Both the position numbers and the translations under genes were made by a program. A stretch of 11,468 nucleotides of DNA. Source: Acidimicrobiia bacterium. Its GTDB lineage: Bacteria > Actinomycetota > Acidimicrobiia > IMCC26256 > BP-133. Under the pieces are notes generated by a model. That model had not been told where the DNA came from. It saw only the letters and a program-made list of their open reading frames with translations, and ran no database searches. The stretch lies in assembly GCA_025923175.1 (NCBI GenBank), contig JAICGL010000065.1:1-11468 (forward strand), read 5' to 3'. This document shows, in pieces, positions 1-7,329 of the stretch; the stretch's first letter is position 1; each line of letters opens with the position of its first letter.

Positions 1-1768
1 TGAAGTCCAGCCCGTCCCCGTTGCCGGCGGCCACGAAGACGTCCCAACCGACCACGCTGCTCTCCGGCGTGAACCAGCGGTAGAACAGGCGGCTGTCCCC
101 CGCGATGGTGTGGTAGAGGCGGCCGTTGTCGTAGAACATGCCGGTGAGGCGGGTGATGGGGAACTGCGTGTCCGGAGTTCCGTAGAGGTTGACGTCGGCG
201 GGAGCGCCGAAACCGGCGGAGGTGATGGGCCGGACCTGGAGGCGACCGTCGTCCCGGCCGGTGTAGAGGCGGTTCCCGACGGCGAACGCACCACGAACGG
301 ATGTCCAGTCGGTCTCACCGCCAAAGTTCACGGTCGCCGGATCGCCGACGGTGCTGCCGTTGAAGGAGCGCCGGGCCACGGACCCGTCGGCGCCGATGGT
401 GTAGAGGTCGCCGGGGAGCGGCGCAACCGTGAAGGTGCTGGCCGCGGGGCTGCCGCTGGCCAGCTGGAACAGCGACAGCTTGCCGTGGTACTCGCCGCCG
501 ATGTTGTCGGTGTCGCTGCCGACCCACAGCCCGTCCGGCGTGGACACCATCGCCCAGGTCCCCTCGCCGCGGTCACGGCCGGGGTTCCACGACAGGGGCA
601 GACCGTTGCTCGGGTCGAGGGCGGCGATGCCCTCCCGGGGGACGCCACCCTGACCCGGCGTCGCGTCGGAGTACGTGCCGTTCGGCCGGTTGTTGTTGAG
701 CCAGCGGAGGTGGCCACCGACGTACACGGCGCCGCCGGTGACAACCACGGAGGTGAAGCTGTCACCGCCGCTGCGGTCCCACCACGTGGGAGCCAGGTTG
801 GTGCCCCGGGCGGCCGTCTCCCACCGGGTGGCGCTGTCGCAGGCACCCCAGCGGGCGTAGCCGCCGGTGGTGACGACGACGAAGTAGGTGCCATCCGGCG
901 ACATGTCGATGTCGCGCATATGGGTGTTGAACTTGCTCTCCGAGCACTGAATGTCGTATTCGCCGGTCTGCCAGTCGGCGAGGCGGGCCGGGCGGGCGCC
1001 GACATCGACCATGGCGATCTGGATGCGGGACTGGCCGCCGGCAGTGCGGAAGTTCCCGCCGGCCACGAGCGTGGTTCCGTCGGGGCTGAGGGCAATGGTC
1101 TCCACCCGGGGGACCCCGCCCAGGAAGGGGTCAGTGAAGGCGATGTCGACGTTGGCGTCGAGGACGCCGGTGGTGACGTCCACGGCGGCGAGGCCGCCAC
1201 GGGCCTGGCTGCCGATGCTGCTGAACACGCCGGCCAGAAACAGCCTGTTGCCGGAGACGGCGAGGTCCTTGACGGCGGACTTGACTGCGACCTTGAAGCC
1301 AGCCTTGAGAGCCCCGGTCGTGGCGTCAAGCTTGACGAGCTTGTCGACGGGGAGGCCATTGAGTTGGCCGAAGCTGCCGGCCACGAAGAACGACTGCCCG
1401 TCCGGCGACGCAGCCAGCGCCTCGACGGCGCGGTCGACGACCGGATCGGGATCGATGTCGAAGTTGGCTACGAACCCGGGGAACACCACTCCGGTGGCGC
1501 GATCGAAGGCGAACAGACCCCGGCGGCTGAGGATGGGCTTGCCGACCCCCGCTTCCTGCACCTGGGTGAAGGTGCCTCCGACGATCATCTGGTTCCCCAA
1601 CGGCAAGAGGGCGGTGACCTTGCCGTCGAGCACGTTGGGGGTGTGGTCGGCCGGGTTGGCCGAGACGACGCCGGCATGGGGGGCGTATAGCGCACGGGCG
1701 GGGCCGGGCACGAGGGCGAGCACGGCCAGCACGAGCACGAGCACGAGCGAGCGTCGGGGGGAGACCAT
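1..1768 (-). CDS. Secreted beta-propeller protein (DUF5122/delta-60-like repeats), C-terminus beyond window
   Basis: The reading frame stays open from an ATG at 1768 to the left window edge (589 codons, no stop), so this is a 5'-complete partial gene. A good AGGAG (1776-1780) sits 7 bases before the ATG. Residues 1-26 form a signal peptide: MVSPRR, a Leu/Val-rich core and a cleavage site after PARA. The mature part contains repeated blade-like units of the pattern 'SPDG..-hydrophobic-GG/AG-F...G', for example MIVGGTF near residue 55, FFVAGSFGQLNG near 120, LFLAGVFSSIGSQARGG near 165, LVAGGNFRTAGG near 225 and VYVGGHLRWLNNN near 340, followed by 'DATTG'-type turns. This matches the DUF5122/delta-60 beta-propeller style of exported proteins. 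An extracellular role is inferred; ligand and activity are unknown. It lies downstream of the LPXTG gene on the same strand, but 274 bases away with its own likely promoter. Confidence 0.85.
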   Translation of the reverse strand, partial: MVSPRRSLVLVLVLAVLALVPGPARALYAPHAGVVSANPADHTPNVLDGKVTALLPLGNQMIVGGTFTQVQEAGVGKPILSRRGLFAFDRATGVVFPGFVANFDIDPDPVVDRAVEALAASPDGQSFFVAGSFGQLNGLPVDKLVKLDATTGALKAGFKVAVKSAVKDLAVSGNRLFLAGVFSSIGSQARGGLAAVDVTTGVLDANVDIAFTDPFLGGVPRVETIALSPDGTTLVAGGNFRTAGGQSRIQIAMVDVGARPARLADWQTGEYDIQCSESKFNTHMRDIDMSPDGTYFVVVTTGGYARWGACDSATRWETAARGTNLAPTWWDRSGGDSFTSVVVTGGAVYVGGHLRWLNNNRPNGTYSDATPGQGGVPREGIAALDPSNGLPLSWNPGRDRGEGTWAMVSTPDGLWVGSDTDNIGGEYHGKLSLFQLASGSPAASTFTVAPLPGDLYTIGADGSVARRSFNGSTVGDPATVNFGGETDWTSVRGAFAVGNRLYTGRDDGRLQVRPITSAGFGAPADVNLYGTPDTQFPITRLTGMFYDNGRLYHTIAGDSRLFYRWFTPESSVVGWDVFVAAGNGDGLDF

Positions 1769-1855
1769 CACACAACTCCTGGGGGGGGATCGGGGCGCAC
1801 TCGCCCCCTGGACCCGGCCCATCCGTCGGAGCCGAGACCATCCGTGCTTCGGGGT

Positions 1856-1884
1856 TGGATAGGGGTAGCCCTGTGACCCGTCAA
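1856..1884 (-). promoter_or_regulatory. Candidate sigma-70-type promoter for the beta-propeller gene
   Basis: Read on the minus strand, TTGACG (1884-1879) is followed after exactly 17 bases by TATCCA (1861-1856), a reasonable -35/-10 pair for a housekeeping actinobacterial sigma factor. Transcription would start near 1849, giving a leader of about 80 bases before the ATG at 1768. The placement, downstream of the hairpin that ends the LPXTG gene, supports an independent transcription unit. This rests on sequence match alone. Confidence 0.45.
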
Positions 1885-1971
1885 CAGCAACGCACCGAGT
1901 CGCCGCCGATTTCCGCAAGGTCCGCATTCGACCGCTGTGGTGCAAATGCCGAGGACGGCTCAACGCGGACA

Positions 1972-2000
1972 CCGGGGCCACCCGAAAGGGGTGGCCCCGG
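1972..2000 (-). terminator. Perfect 12-bp hairpin after the LPXTG gene
   Basis: Bases 1972-1983 and 1989-2000 are perfect reverse complements (12 bp, GC-rich) around a 5-base loop. The hairpin begins 42 bases past the stop of the minus-strand LPXTG gene. No U-rich tract follows on the minus strand, so it would be a U-less hairpin terminator of the kind often seen in GC-rich actinobacteria, or an mRNA 3'-end stabiliser. Confidence 0.6.
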
Positions 2001-2042
2001 CGCCTTGTTGGCTGCGAAGGAGCGAGAGGATGGAGCGAAGGG

Positions 2043-4589
2043 TTACGCCAGAGTGGAGGACGAGCGCCGACGGCGCACGGCCAGGAGGAGGACACCGCCG
2101 CCGAAGAGGACCAGGCCGATGAGCGCCTGCTGGATGAGGTCGGCCCCCGTCCTCGGCAGGTGGATCTGGGACTTGACGGCGTCCACGACCGAGTCGACGA
2201 CCGGGTTGGCCACCTCGTCGGACGACTCGGGTGCAGGCGTCACGGCCTCCGAAATACCGGCCACCTCAGCACCGGGGTTGGCGCCGGGGTCGGCGACATC
2301 GGTGGTCGCCGGCTGGTCCTGGTTGCCGCCGGTCGGGCCGGTGTCACCCGCCGGCTGGCCGCCGGTGTCACCCGCCGGCTGGCCGCTGGTGGCGGGAGCG
2401 GGAACCGGGTCGTAGGGCCGCTCCGTCGGCAGGGTCGTCGGGTCGGTGCCGTAGGCGGGGGGCGGGGTCGGCTTCGTGTTGGTGAAGATGCACTCGACGG
2501 TCTCGCCGGCGTTCAGGGTGATCGCCGCCAGGCCGGTCGCCAGGGTCGTCGTGGTGTTGTTGGTCGGGTCGATGCACGTCAGCGACGTGAGCTCGAAACC
2601 GGGGACGGGAAGCTGTTCCTGAACCCGGTAGTCCCCGGGCAGCACGTTGAACGTCTGGCTGTTGAAGGGCGCAACCATCTCGTTGCCGTCGTCCTCGAGG
2701 AGGAAGTTGCTCAACCCGCTACCGGCGGCGATGAACAGGAAGTCCTGGGGGTCGTTGGGAACGGTGTTCTTGCGGATGATGATCCGGCCCTGCTGCCGGT
2801 TCGTGAACACGCAGGTGACAACCTCGTCGTCCAGCACGGTGACGGTGACGGACGGGATGTTGACCGTGACGCGAGCCGCCGGGATCGGGCCGGCCGCGTT
2901 CGTGCACACGATGTCGCTCAGCACGAAGCCGGTGACCGTGGTCTCGGTGACCGTGAGGGCCACGTCGCCGGGGACCGGGAAGCTCATGCTGTTCGGGTTC
3001 GGCAAGGCCGTGCCGTCGTCATCGAGGACGAAGGCGTCGCCGCTGTTGAAGCCGCCGGGCGTGAAACTGAAGGGCGTGGATCCGTTCGGGATCGTGTCCT
3101 TCTCGATGATGAGCGTGCCCGCCGGAGCCTGTTTGGTGTTGGTGTAGGTGCAGACCACGCTTTCGCTGGCGGCCAGGTTGATCGAGGCCAGACCGGTCGC
3201 GAGGTCGGTGGTCGTGTTACCGCTGGGATCGACGCAGACCAGTGCGGTCAGGTCGAACTCGTCGACCGGAAGGACCTCCGTAACCCTGTACTCGCCAGGC
3301 GCAACGTCGACCGTCAGGCTCCGGAAGGGACCGGGATCGGTCTCGTTGCCGTCGTCATCGAGGGTGAAGGTTTCGAACCCCGGGAGGGTGCTGGTGTAGG
3401 CGAAGTCCTGCGGGTCGTCGGGAACCGTGTCCTTGATGATCGTGATGGAGCCCATGGCGGGAGGCGGAATGATGGCCGAGGGCTGGATGCTCCGGTCCTG
3501 GTTCTTGTTCCCGGACCCGTCGAGCTGCTGGGTACGCATGTGCCAGGGGGCTCCGCTGATCTCGCCGGCGCCGTCGGGGGCGGTGCCCTCGATCCAGTAG
3601 GACGAGGCGGCGAGGTGACCACCCCAGGCGAAGAGCACGGCCGATGAGGCCCCGGTGGTGGTGAAGGTGACCACGATATCGGCGGTGCTGTTGCCGTCCG
3701 TCGGCCCGTCATGCACCGGTACGGTCACATCGAGGACCGTGGCCCCGAAGTACGTCAGTAGGCGCGACACCCCCGAGGCGGCTTCGGCCCCTGCGACCGT
3801 GAGGTTGTTGGCGTCGGGAACGGCGAACGGGTCCGACTCGAAGGGGATCGTCTGGGCGGGCGGAAGGCCACCGGCGCAGAGGCTCGACACGCCGCCGCCA
3901 CCCGGTGCGCACAGGTTGACCGTCTCGGTGGCGTTGTAGGTGGCGAGGAAGTCGTAGGCCTCGTGACCGCCGGACGTGAAGTCGTAGTTGATGTGGATGG
4001 TGTGCGTCCCAGGGTCCAAGTCCTCGATGGCGAGGCGGAACGGGACGACCTCACCTTCGGCATAGGCCGAGTTGTTCTGGTTCAGGTTGCCGTTCTGCCA
4101 GGTGCAGGGCGTCGTGAGGTTGGCGCACTGGTCGAGGTTGACCGTGAGGGCGTCGGTGAACTTCACGCTGGAGAGCGGTGCTTGGGCCCAGTTGCCCGAG
4201 AAGGGGTGCGCGTAGGTGCGCGCTTCGTAGAGACCGGCGATGCCGTCGAGCTGGTAGTCGTAGGCGATGTTGCCGCCGGCGTCAGCGACGACGACGTCCC
4301 AGCCGGGAGTGAAGGATCCGTCGCCCTTGATGATGCTCGAGTCGGGGCGGCGGACGGGAACGGCGTACGAGGCGCCTGCGTCGTAGCCCGAACCTGTGAT
4401 GTGCACGGTCTCACCGGGCAGGTAGTCGTGTTTGTCGGTGGCCAGCGTCGGGGGCAGGGCGGCGGTGGCGCCGATGATCCCGTTGGTCAGCGTCGGCACC
4501 AGCAAAGCGATGGCGAGGAAGAGTGCGTGGAGCACTCGCCGAGGTTTCGGGCGCGTCGAACGGACGCGAGAAGACGGCACGGGGGGCAT
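2043..4589 (-). CDS. LPXTG-anchored cell-wall protein with three prealbumin/CnaB-like repeats
   Basis: This 848-residue surface protein starts at ATG 4589, with AGGAG (4599-4603) 9 bases upstream. An in-frame ATG at 4697 would put 36 residues in front of the signal peptide and was not chosen. Residues 1-44 are a signal peptide with a basic start. Residues 45-145 form an Ig-like domain opening with a 'TDKHDYLPGETVHITGSG' type motif. Residues 150-375 form a large beta-rich domain. Three repeats follow (about 381-486, 491-599, 601-706), each with a 'I-K-(D/N)-T-(V/I)-P' first strand, 'L-(D/E)-D-D-G', a 'V-x-E' strand and a final '(Y/F)-T-N'. A Pro/Thr/Asp-rich spacer covers 707-805. LPRTG (811-815), a membrane segment (819-838) and RRRR form a sortase sorting signal. 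The protein is probably an adhesin or structural wall protein; its ligand is unknown. No sortase gene is in the window. Confidence 0.9.
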   Translation of the reverse strand: MPPVPSSRVRSTRPKPRRVLHALFLAIALLVPTLTNGIIGATAALPPTLATDKHDYLPGETVHITGSGYDAGASYAVPVRRPDSSIIKGDGSFTPGWDVVVADAGGNIAYDYQLDGIAGLYEARTYAHPFSGNWAQAPLSSVKFTDALTVNLDQCANLTTPCTWQNGNLNQNNSAYAEGEVVPFRLAIEDLDPGTHTIHINYDFTSGGHEAYDFLATYNATETVNLCAPGGGGVSSLCAGGLPPAQTIPFESDPFAVPDANNLTVAGAEAASGVSRLLTYFGATVLDVTVPVHDGPTDGNSTADIVVTFTTTGASSAVLFAWGGHLAASSYWIEGTAPDGAGEISGAPWHMRTQQLDGSGNKNQDRSIQPSAIIPPPAMGSITIIKDTVPDDPQDFAYTSTLPGFETFTLDDDGNETDPGPFRSLTVDVAPGEYRVTEVLPVDEFDLTALVCVDPSGNTTTDLATGLASINLAASESVVCTYTNTKQAPAGTLIIEKDTIPNGSTPFSFTPGGFNSGDAFVLDDDGTALPNPNSMSFPVPGDVALTVTETTVTGFVLSDIVCTNAAGPIPAARVTVNIPSVTVTVLDDEVVTCVFTNRQQGRIIIRKNTVPNDPQDFLFIAAGSGLSNFLLEDDGNEMVAPFNSQTFNVLPGDYRVQEQLPVPGFELTSLTCIDPTNNTTTTLATGLAAITLNAGETVECIFTNTKPTPPPAYGTDPTTLPTERPYDPVPAPATSGQPAGDTGGQPAGDTGPTGGNQDQPATTDVADPGANPGAEVAGISEAVTPAPESSDEVANPVVDSVVDAVKSQIHLPRTGADLIQQALIGLVLFGGGVLLLAVRRRRSSSTLA
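2337..2386. repeat. 24-bp perfect tandem duplication inside the LPXTG gene
   Basis: Bases 2337-2360 and 2361-2384 are identical, and the match continues two bases further. The 24-bp length keeps frame and encodes GQPAGDTG twice (about residues 736-751) in the wall-spanning spacer. Such in-frame units commonly vary in copy number between strains, which changes stalk length. Confidence 0.9.
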
Positions 4590-4793
4590 GTTTGGATACT
4601 CCTCACTGGCCGACGCAGTGAACACCCAGCGCGACGGCTCACAGATCAAAGGGGGCCTGATACTGCCGCCGTGGTGTTCGGGGTCTTCAAGGTGCAAACC
4701 TGCTGTCGCCGAGGCGAAAGGTGGATGCGGCCTCCTATATCCGCAAAACCCGGATGACGCCTCTTGGGGCGGTTTTTCCGGAAGTATTTCGTC
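4590..4793. promoter_or_regulatory. Divergent intergenic region between the LPXTG and lipoprotein genes
   Basis: These 204 bases separate two divergent genes and must hold both promoters, but I see no convincing -35/-10 pair on either strand. TATATC (4736-4741) is a possible plus-strand -10 without a matching -35. A nested hairpin, with outer arms 4750-4754 and 4777-4781 and inner arms 4758-4761 and 4768-4771, precedes the lipoprotein start; its outer right arm touches the weak Shine-Dalgarno GGAAG (4780-4784). Confidence 0.35.
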
Positions 4794-5972
4794 ATGGCAC
4801 GCGAACCCCGCCTTCGGCTCCTCATCGTCCTCGGGGCGCTGGTTCTCCTGGCTGCGTGCTCGAGTTCAGAATCCGCCGAACCCGCCCGGACAAGATCGAC
4901 GTCCTCGGAGGAGCCCGCTCGCGGAGGGTCCCCTCCGGGGTCGTGGCGGCGGATCGCGGAGGCGCCCGTTCCGCCCGCCGGTGGCATGGCTGCGGCGTGG
5001 ACCGGGCGAAAGCTCGTGGTGTGGGGCGGGCAGGCTGGCGACGTCCACGAGGCCGCAGCCGATGGTGCCGCCTATGACCCGGCGATGGATCGGTGGGAGG
5101 TGCTGCCGGCGTCGCCGATCGCCGGCCGCTTCGGGGCCAGCGCGGTGTGGACGGGAAGGGAGGTGCTGTTCTGGGGTGGGCAGGGTCGGCCGGGCACCCT
5201 CTTTTCCGACGGTGCTTCCTATGACCCGGCGACCCGGCGGTGGCGGGTGGTGCCGGCATCGCCGATCGGGGCCCGGGCGAACCACCAGGCCGTCTGGACC
5301 GGTACGGAGATGGTCGTCTGGGGCGGGTTCGGGCGATGCTGCCCGATCGACAGCGTGATCCACGATCCTGCGGCCGCCGCCTACGACCCGGTCAGCGACA
5401 GGTGGCGGCGAATCGCCGACGTGCCGCCACCGTGGAGTGGTGACGACGGCAGCGCCGTCACCGTCACCGATGGGGCCCGACCGCTGGTCTGGCGCCACGG
5501 CCGTCTCGCCGCCTACGACGCCACGGGCAACGCGTGGAGCGAGGTAACAGGCGTGCCCCCGAAGCTTTCGCCGGACAATTCTGCGCGCCAGACCACGACC
5601 ACGGATCCGTTCGCCCTCGGCGTCTCGCTCGATCGGGAGCTCTTCACGTGGACGGGTACGTCTGGCGAACTGCACGGGTTAGCCCGGCGGTCGCCGGAGG
5701 GCACCTGGCGCCGAACCGCCACGCTTGACGCGCAGTCAGGGGCTTCGATCGCCGAAGGCGGCCCGGGGCGTATCCATGCCGCCGCCGCCCAGTCGGCGCG
5801 GGTGCTCGAGTACCGCATCGCCGACGATCGGTGGGAGGAGTTGCCGCTTCCGCCGATCTCGACGAGGAGCGCCGCAGTCCTGGTATGGACGGGCTCGGAG
5901 CTGTTGTTCTGGGGCGGCGTCGGTGATGAGGGCCCGGAGATGGACGGGGCCGCCTGGCGACCTGCGGGCTGA
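4794..5972 (+). CDS. Kelch-like beta-propeller lipoprotein
   Basis: This 392-residue exported lipoprotein begins at ATG 4794, with a weak GGAAG 9 bases upstream. An in-frame TTG at 4764 would add 10 residues ahead of the signal sequence and has no ribosome site. Residues 1-22 are a lipoprotein signal peptide: MAREPRLR, a hydrophobic core, and lipobox LAAC with Cys22 as the lipidated residue, followed by a Ser/Glu-rich linker to about residue 55. The rest shows Kelch or galactose-oxidase-type blades of the form 'A-V-W-T-G-(R/T)-E-(V/M)-(L/V)-(F/V)-W-G-G' followed by 'YDP...RW..(L/V)P(A/P)SP'. Four blades are clear near residues 68, 117, 166 and 362, with weaker ones between. It probably sits on the outer face of the membrane. 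No catalytic residues are recognisable and the ligand is unknown. It shares a propeller fold, but not recognisable repeats, with the protein at 1-1768. Confidence 0.85.
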   Translation: MAREPRLRLLIVLGALVLLAACSSSESAEPARTRSTSSEEPARGGSPPGSWRRIAEAPVPPAGGMAAAWTGRKLVVWGGQAGDVHEAAADGAAYDPAMDRWEVLPASPIAGRFGASAVWTGREVLFWGGQGRPGTLFSDGASYDPATRRWRVVPASPIGARANHQAVWTGTEMVVWGGFGRCCPIDSVIHDPAAAAYDPVSDRWRRIADVPPPWSGDDGSAVTVTDGARPLVWRHGRLAAYDATGNAWSEVTGVPPKLSPDNSARQTTTTDPFALGVSLDRELFTWTGTSGELHGLARRSPEGTWRRTATLDAQSGASIAEGGPGRIHAAAAQSARVLEYRIADDRWEELPLPPISTRSAAVLVWTGSELLFWGGVGDEGPEMDGAAWRPAG

Positions 5973-6109
5973 GGCAACGCTGAGAGCCGCGCGGTCGGCC
6001 GAGGGCCTTCCGCGAATAGAAACCTTGAGCTGACGGTCGATTTGGGCAATCCGGGCAAACCGGAGATCCCTCTGCGCACCACGGGCCGCACGGAATCGAA
6101 GGAGGGTGC

Positions 6110-7003
6110 ATGGGGCCGCTCAAGCGACAGCTCCTCACATGGGGCGCCATCGTCACTACTACTGCCGTACTGCCGGGTCTCGCGCTGGCCGACAGCGTCA
6201 GCCCGGACCACAAAGGCGGCCGCCACGGCCGCGGCGACCACAGCCGGGGCGACCGGCAGGGTGACGCCAAGCTTTCGGTCGCTGGTCGGGCGGTCAGCCG
6301 GGGAACGACCGACTCCTACGGCCTTCAGATCCGGGGCCGCAGCGGGGATCAGCCCACCGACGCCGGCGGGATGGTCCGCTTCGCCCACAAGGGCGACAAC
6401 GTGATGGAAGGCCTGGTCGGAGAGATCACCTGCCTCTCCAAGGACTCCGCCGGCATCGTGGCAGTGACCGGCACGATCAAGCGCAGCGGCAAGCGCGAGG
6501 GCAAGGGCGACAAGGGTGACAAGCAGGCACCCGAGATGCCCGGCGCGCCCAGTGCGCCCAAGATTCCTGCGCCGGCCGCCGCGGACGAGGACGGCACCGC
6601 TTTGCTCGACGAGATCGCTCCCTGGGAAGCCGGCGAGGACTCGGAGGTCGCCGAGCCCGCCAAGAAGGGCGAGCGCGACGGCAAAGGCGAGCGGGGCGGC
6701 AAGGGCGAGCGCGGTGGCAAGGGCGAGCGCGGCAAGCGGGGCGGCGGCGAACTGGCCGGCAAGGACTTTGCCTTCACCATCGCCCCGACTAGTGAGCCCC
6801 AGAAGTTCTCGAAGCCGACCATTGGCGACAAGGGCACCCTGGCGGCCTGCAGCAGCGGCGGCGAGTCCGTCGAGGTCACCCGCGGCGGCTTCAAGGTCCG
6901 GGAGGCCGGTGCCGACGACGAAGCCAAGGGCGACGACAAGGGCAAGGACAATGGCAAGGACCGTGGCGACCGCAAGGGCCGCCGCGGTTGGTGGCGCCGG
7001 TAG
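6110..7003 (+). CDS. Secreted Lys/Gly-rich protein of unknown function
   Basis: This 297-residue protein starts at ATG 6110, with a strong AAGGAGG (6099-6105) 4 bases upstream. Residues 1-27 form a signal peptide ending ALA before DS. I do not recognise a named family. The ordered part appears split. Residues 53-126 ('SVAGRAVS..YGLQIRG' to 'GIVAVTGTIKRSG') and 217-264 ('GKDFAFTIAP' to 'GGFKVRE') read like consecutive beta strands of one small domain. Between them lie about 90 residues of low complexity: Lys/Gly-rich, then Pro/Ala-rich, acidic, and four KGER(G/D)(G/K)-type hexads (186-209). Residues 266-297 are another highly charged DKGKD/RKGRR tail ending GWWRR. Two cysteines (108, 247), one in each half, could form a disulfide. 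It is probably extracellular; the basic segments may bind anionic wall polymers, which is a guess. An 18-bp hairpin ends the unit. Confidence 0.75.
   Translation: MGPLKRQLLTWGAIVTTTAVLPGLALADSVSPDHKGGRHGRGDHSRGDRQGDAKLSVAGRAVSRGTTDSYGLQIRGRSGDQPTDAGGMVRFAHKGDNVMEGLVGEITCLSKDSAGIVAVTGTIKRSGKREGKGDKGDKQAPEMPGAPSAPKIPAPAAADEDGTALLDEIAPWEAGEDSEVAEPAKKGERDGKGERGGKGERGGKGERGKRGGGELAGKDFAFTIAPTSEPQKFSKPTIGDKGTLAACSSGGESVEVTRGGFKVREAGADDEAKGDDKGKDNGKDRGDRKGRRGWWRR
6665..6736 (+). repeat. Four 18-bp imperfect tandem repeats encoding KGER(G/D)(G/K)
   Basis: The DNA encodes four hexapeptide units, KGERDG, KGERGG, KGERGG and KGERGK, in direct succession within the secreted Lys/Gly-rich protein. The units differ mainly at third codon positions. 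Gly does not fall strictly every third residue, so this is not a collagen-like region. Confidence 0.85.
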
Positions 7004-7017
7004 ATCACCACGACCGT

Positions 7018-7062
7018 CTGCCGGTCCTGGACCCGCGCTGGCGACGGGTCCGGGGCCGGCAG
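7018..7062 (+). terminator. 18-bp hairpin terminator after the secreted Lys/Gly-rich gene
   Basis: Arms 7018-7035 and 7045-7062 pair over 18 bp with two G-U wobbles as plus-strand RNA, around a 9-base loop. The hairpin starts 15 bases after the stop at 7003. It lacks a U tract, like the other hairpins here. Position and stem length make termination the likeliest role. Confidence 0.7.
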
Positions 7063-7110
7063 GCACGCGTCCGGATAATGGTCGAGAGCGGCGAAATCTG
7101 GCGCTCCTGT

Positions 7111-7116
7111 TAGTCT
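7111..7116 (+). promoter_or_regulatory. Weak candidate -10 element for the helicase gene
   Basis: TAGTCT fits the loose TAnnnT pattern and is preceded by TGT, as in extended -10 promoters. No good -35 lies 16-19 bases upstream. If used, transcription would start near 7123 and leave a leader of about 200 bases before the helicase. Confidence 0.25.
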
Positions 7117-7122
7117 GATGCT

Positions 7123-7329
7123 GCACCGCCCGACCGTCGTCGGGTGATCGTCGGCTCGGTAAGCCGACGGGCCGTCCCGGGATTCGACACTTCTTCCCTT
7201 TTGCGGCCACGCCTCTCCGGCTGTAGCCGCGACGCCGTCCGGGACGATCCCGGGCGCTTCGGAGAGGTGGCCGATCGGGCCCGTCGCCCCGGAGCGCCAA
7301 CCGGCGCCAGCAGCACTGGAACATTGTCC
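7123..7329 (+). other. Hairpin-rich leader upstream of the DEAD-box helicase
   Basis: At least four small perfect hairpins follow each other: 7129-7134 with 7139-7144 (6 bp), 7149-7156 with 7162-7169 (8 bp), 7218-7221 with 7226-7229 (4 bp), and 7239-7244 with 7248-7253 (6 bp). The region is open in the helicase frame from a GTG at 7144, but that GTG has no ribosome site. About 17 of those 60 codons end in A or T against about 7 of the first 60 in the gene proper, so I read it as an untranslated leader. I recognise no known RNA family. GC-rich DNA forms some hairpins by chance. Confidence 0.3.

Noticed and set aside
110..1690. Long plus-strand open frame (526 codons) opposite the beta-propeller gene
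   Set aside because: It is the antisense of a gene with a signal peptide, ribosome site and propeller repeats. Its product is a Gly/Ala/Val/Asp-rich string without motifs, typical of antisense frames in GC-rich DNA.
2160..3647. Long plus-strand open frame (495 codons) opposite the LPXTG gene
   Set aside because: No domain or ribosome site, and composition rich in Arg/Gly/Val/Asp; the minus strand carries a clear sortase signal and repeated domains.
4590..4697. Earlier ATG (4697) for the LPXTG protein
   Set aside because: It would put 36 residues before the signal peptide; ATG 4589 has a good AGGAG at 9 bases and gives a normal basic signal peptide.
6665..6736. CRISPR-like or collagen-like repeat
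   Set aside because: The units are contiguous without spacers and encode hexapeptides; Gly does not fall every third residue.
7144..7329. GTG start at 7144 for the helicase
   Set aside because: No ribosome site, weaker codon bias and an extension not expected before the Q-motif. It is kept only as an alternative.
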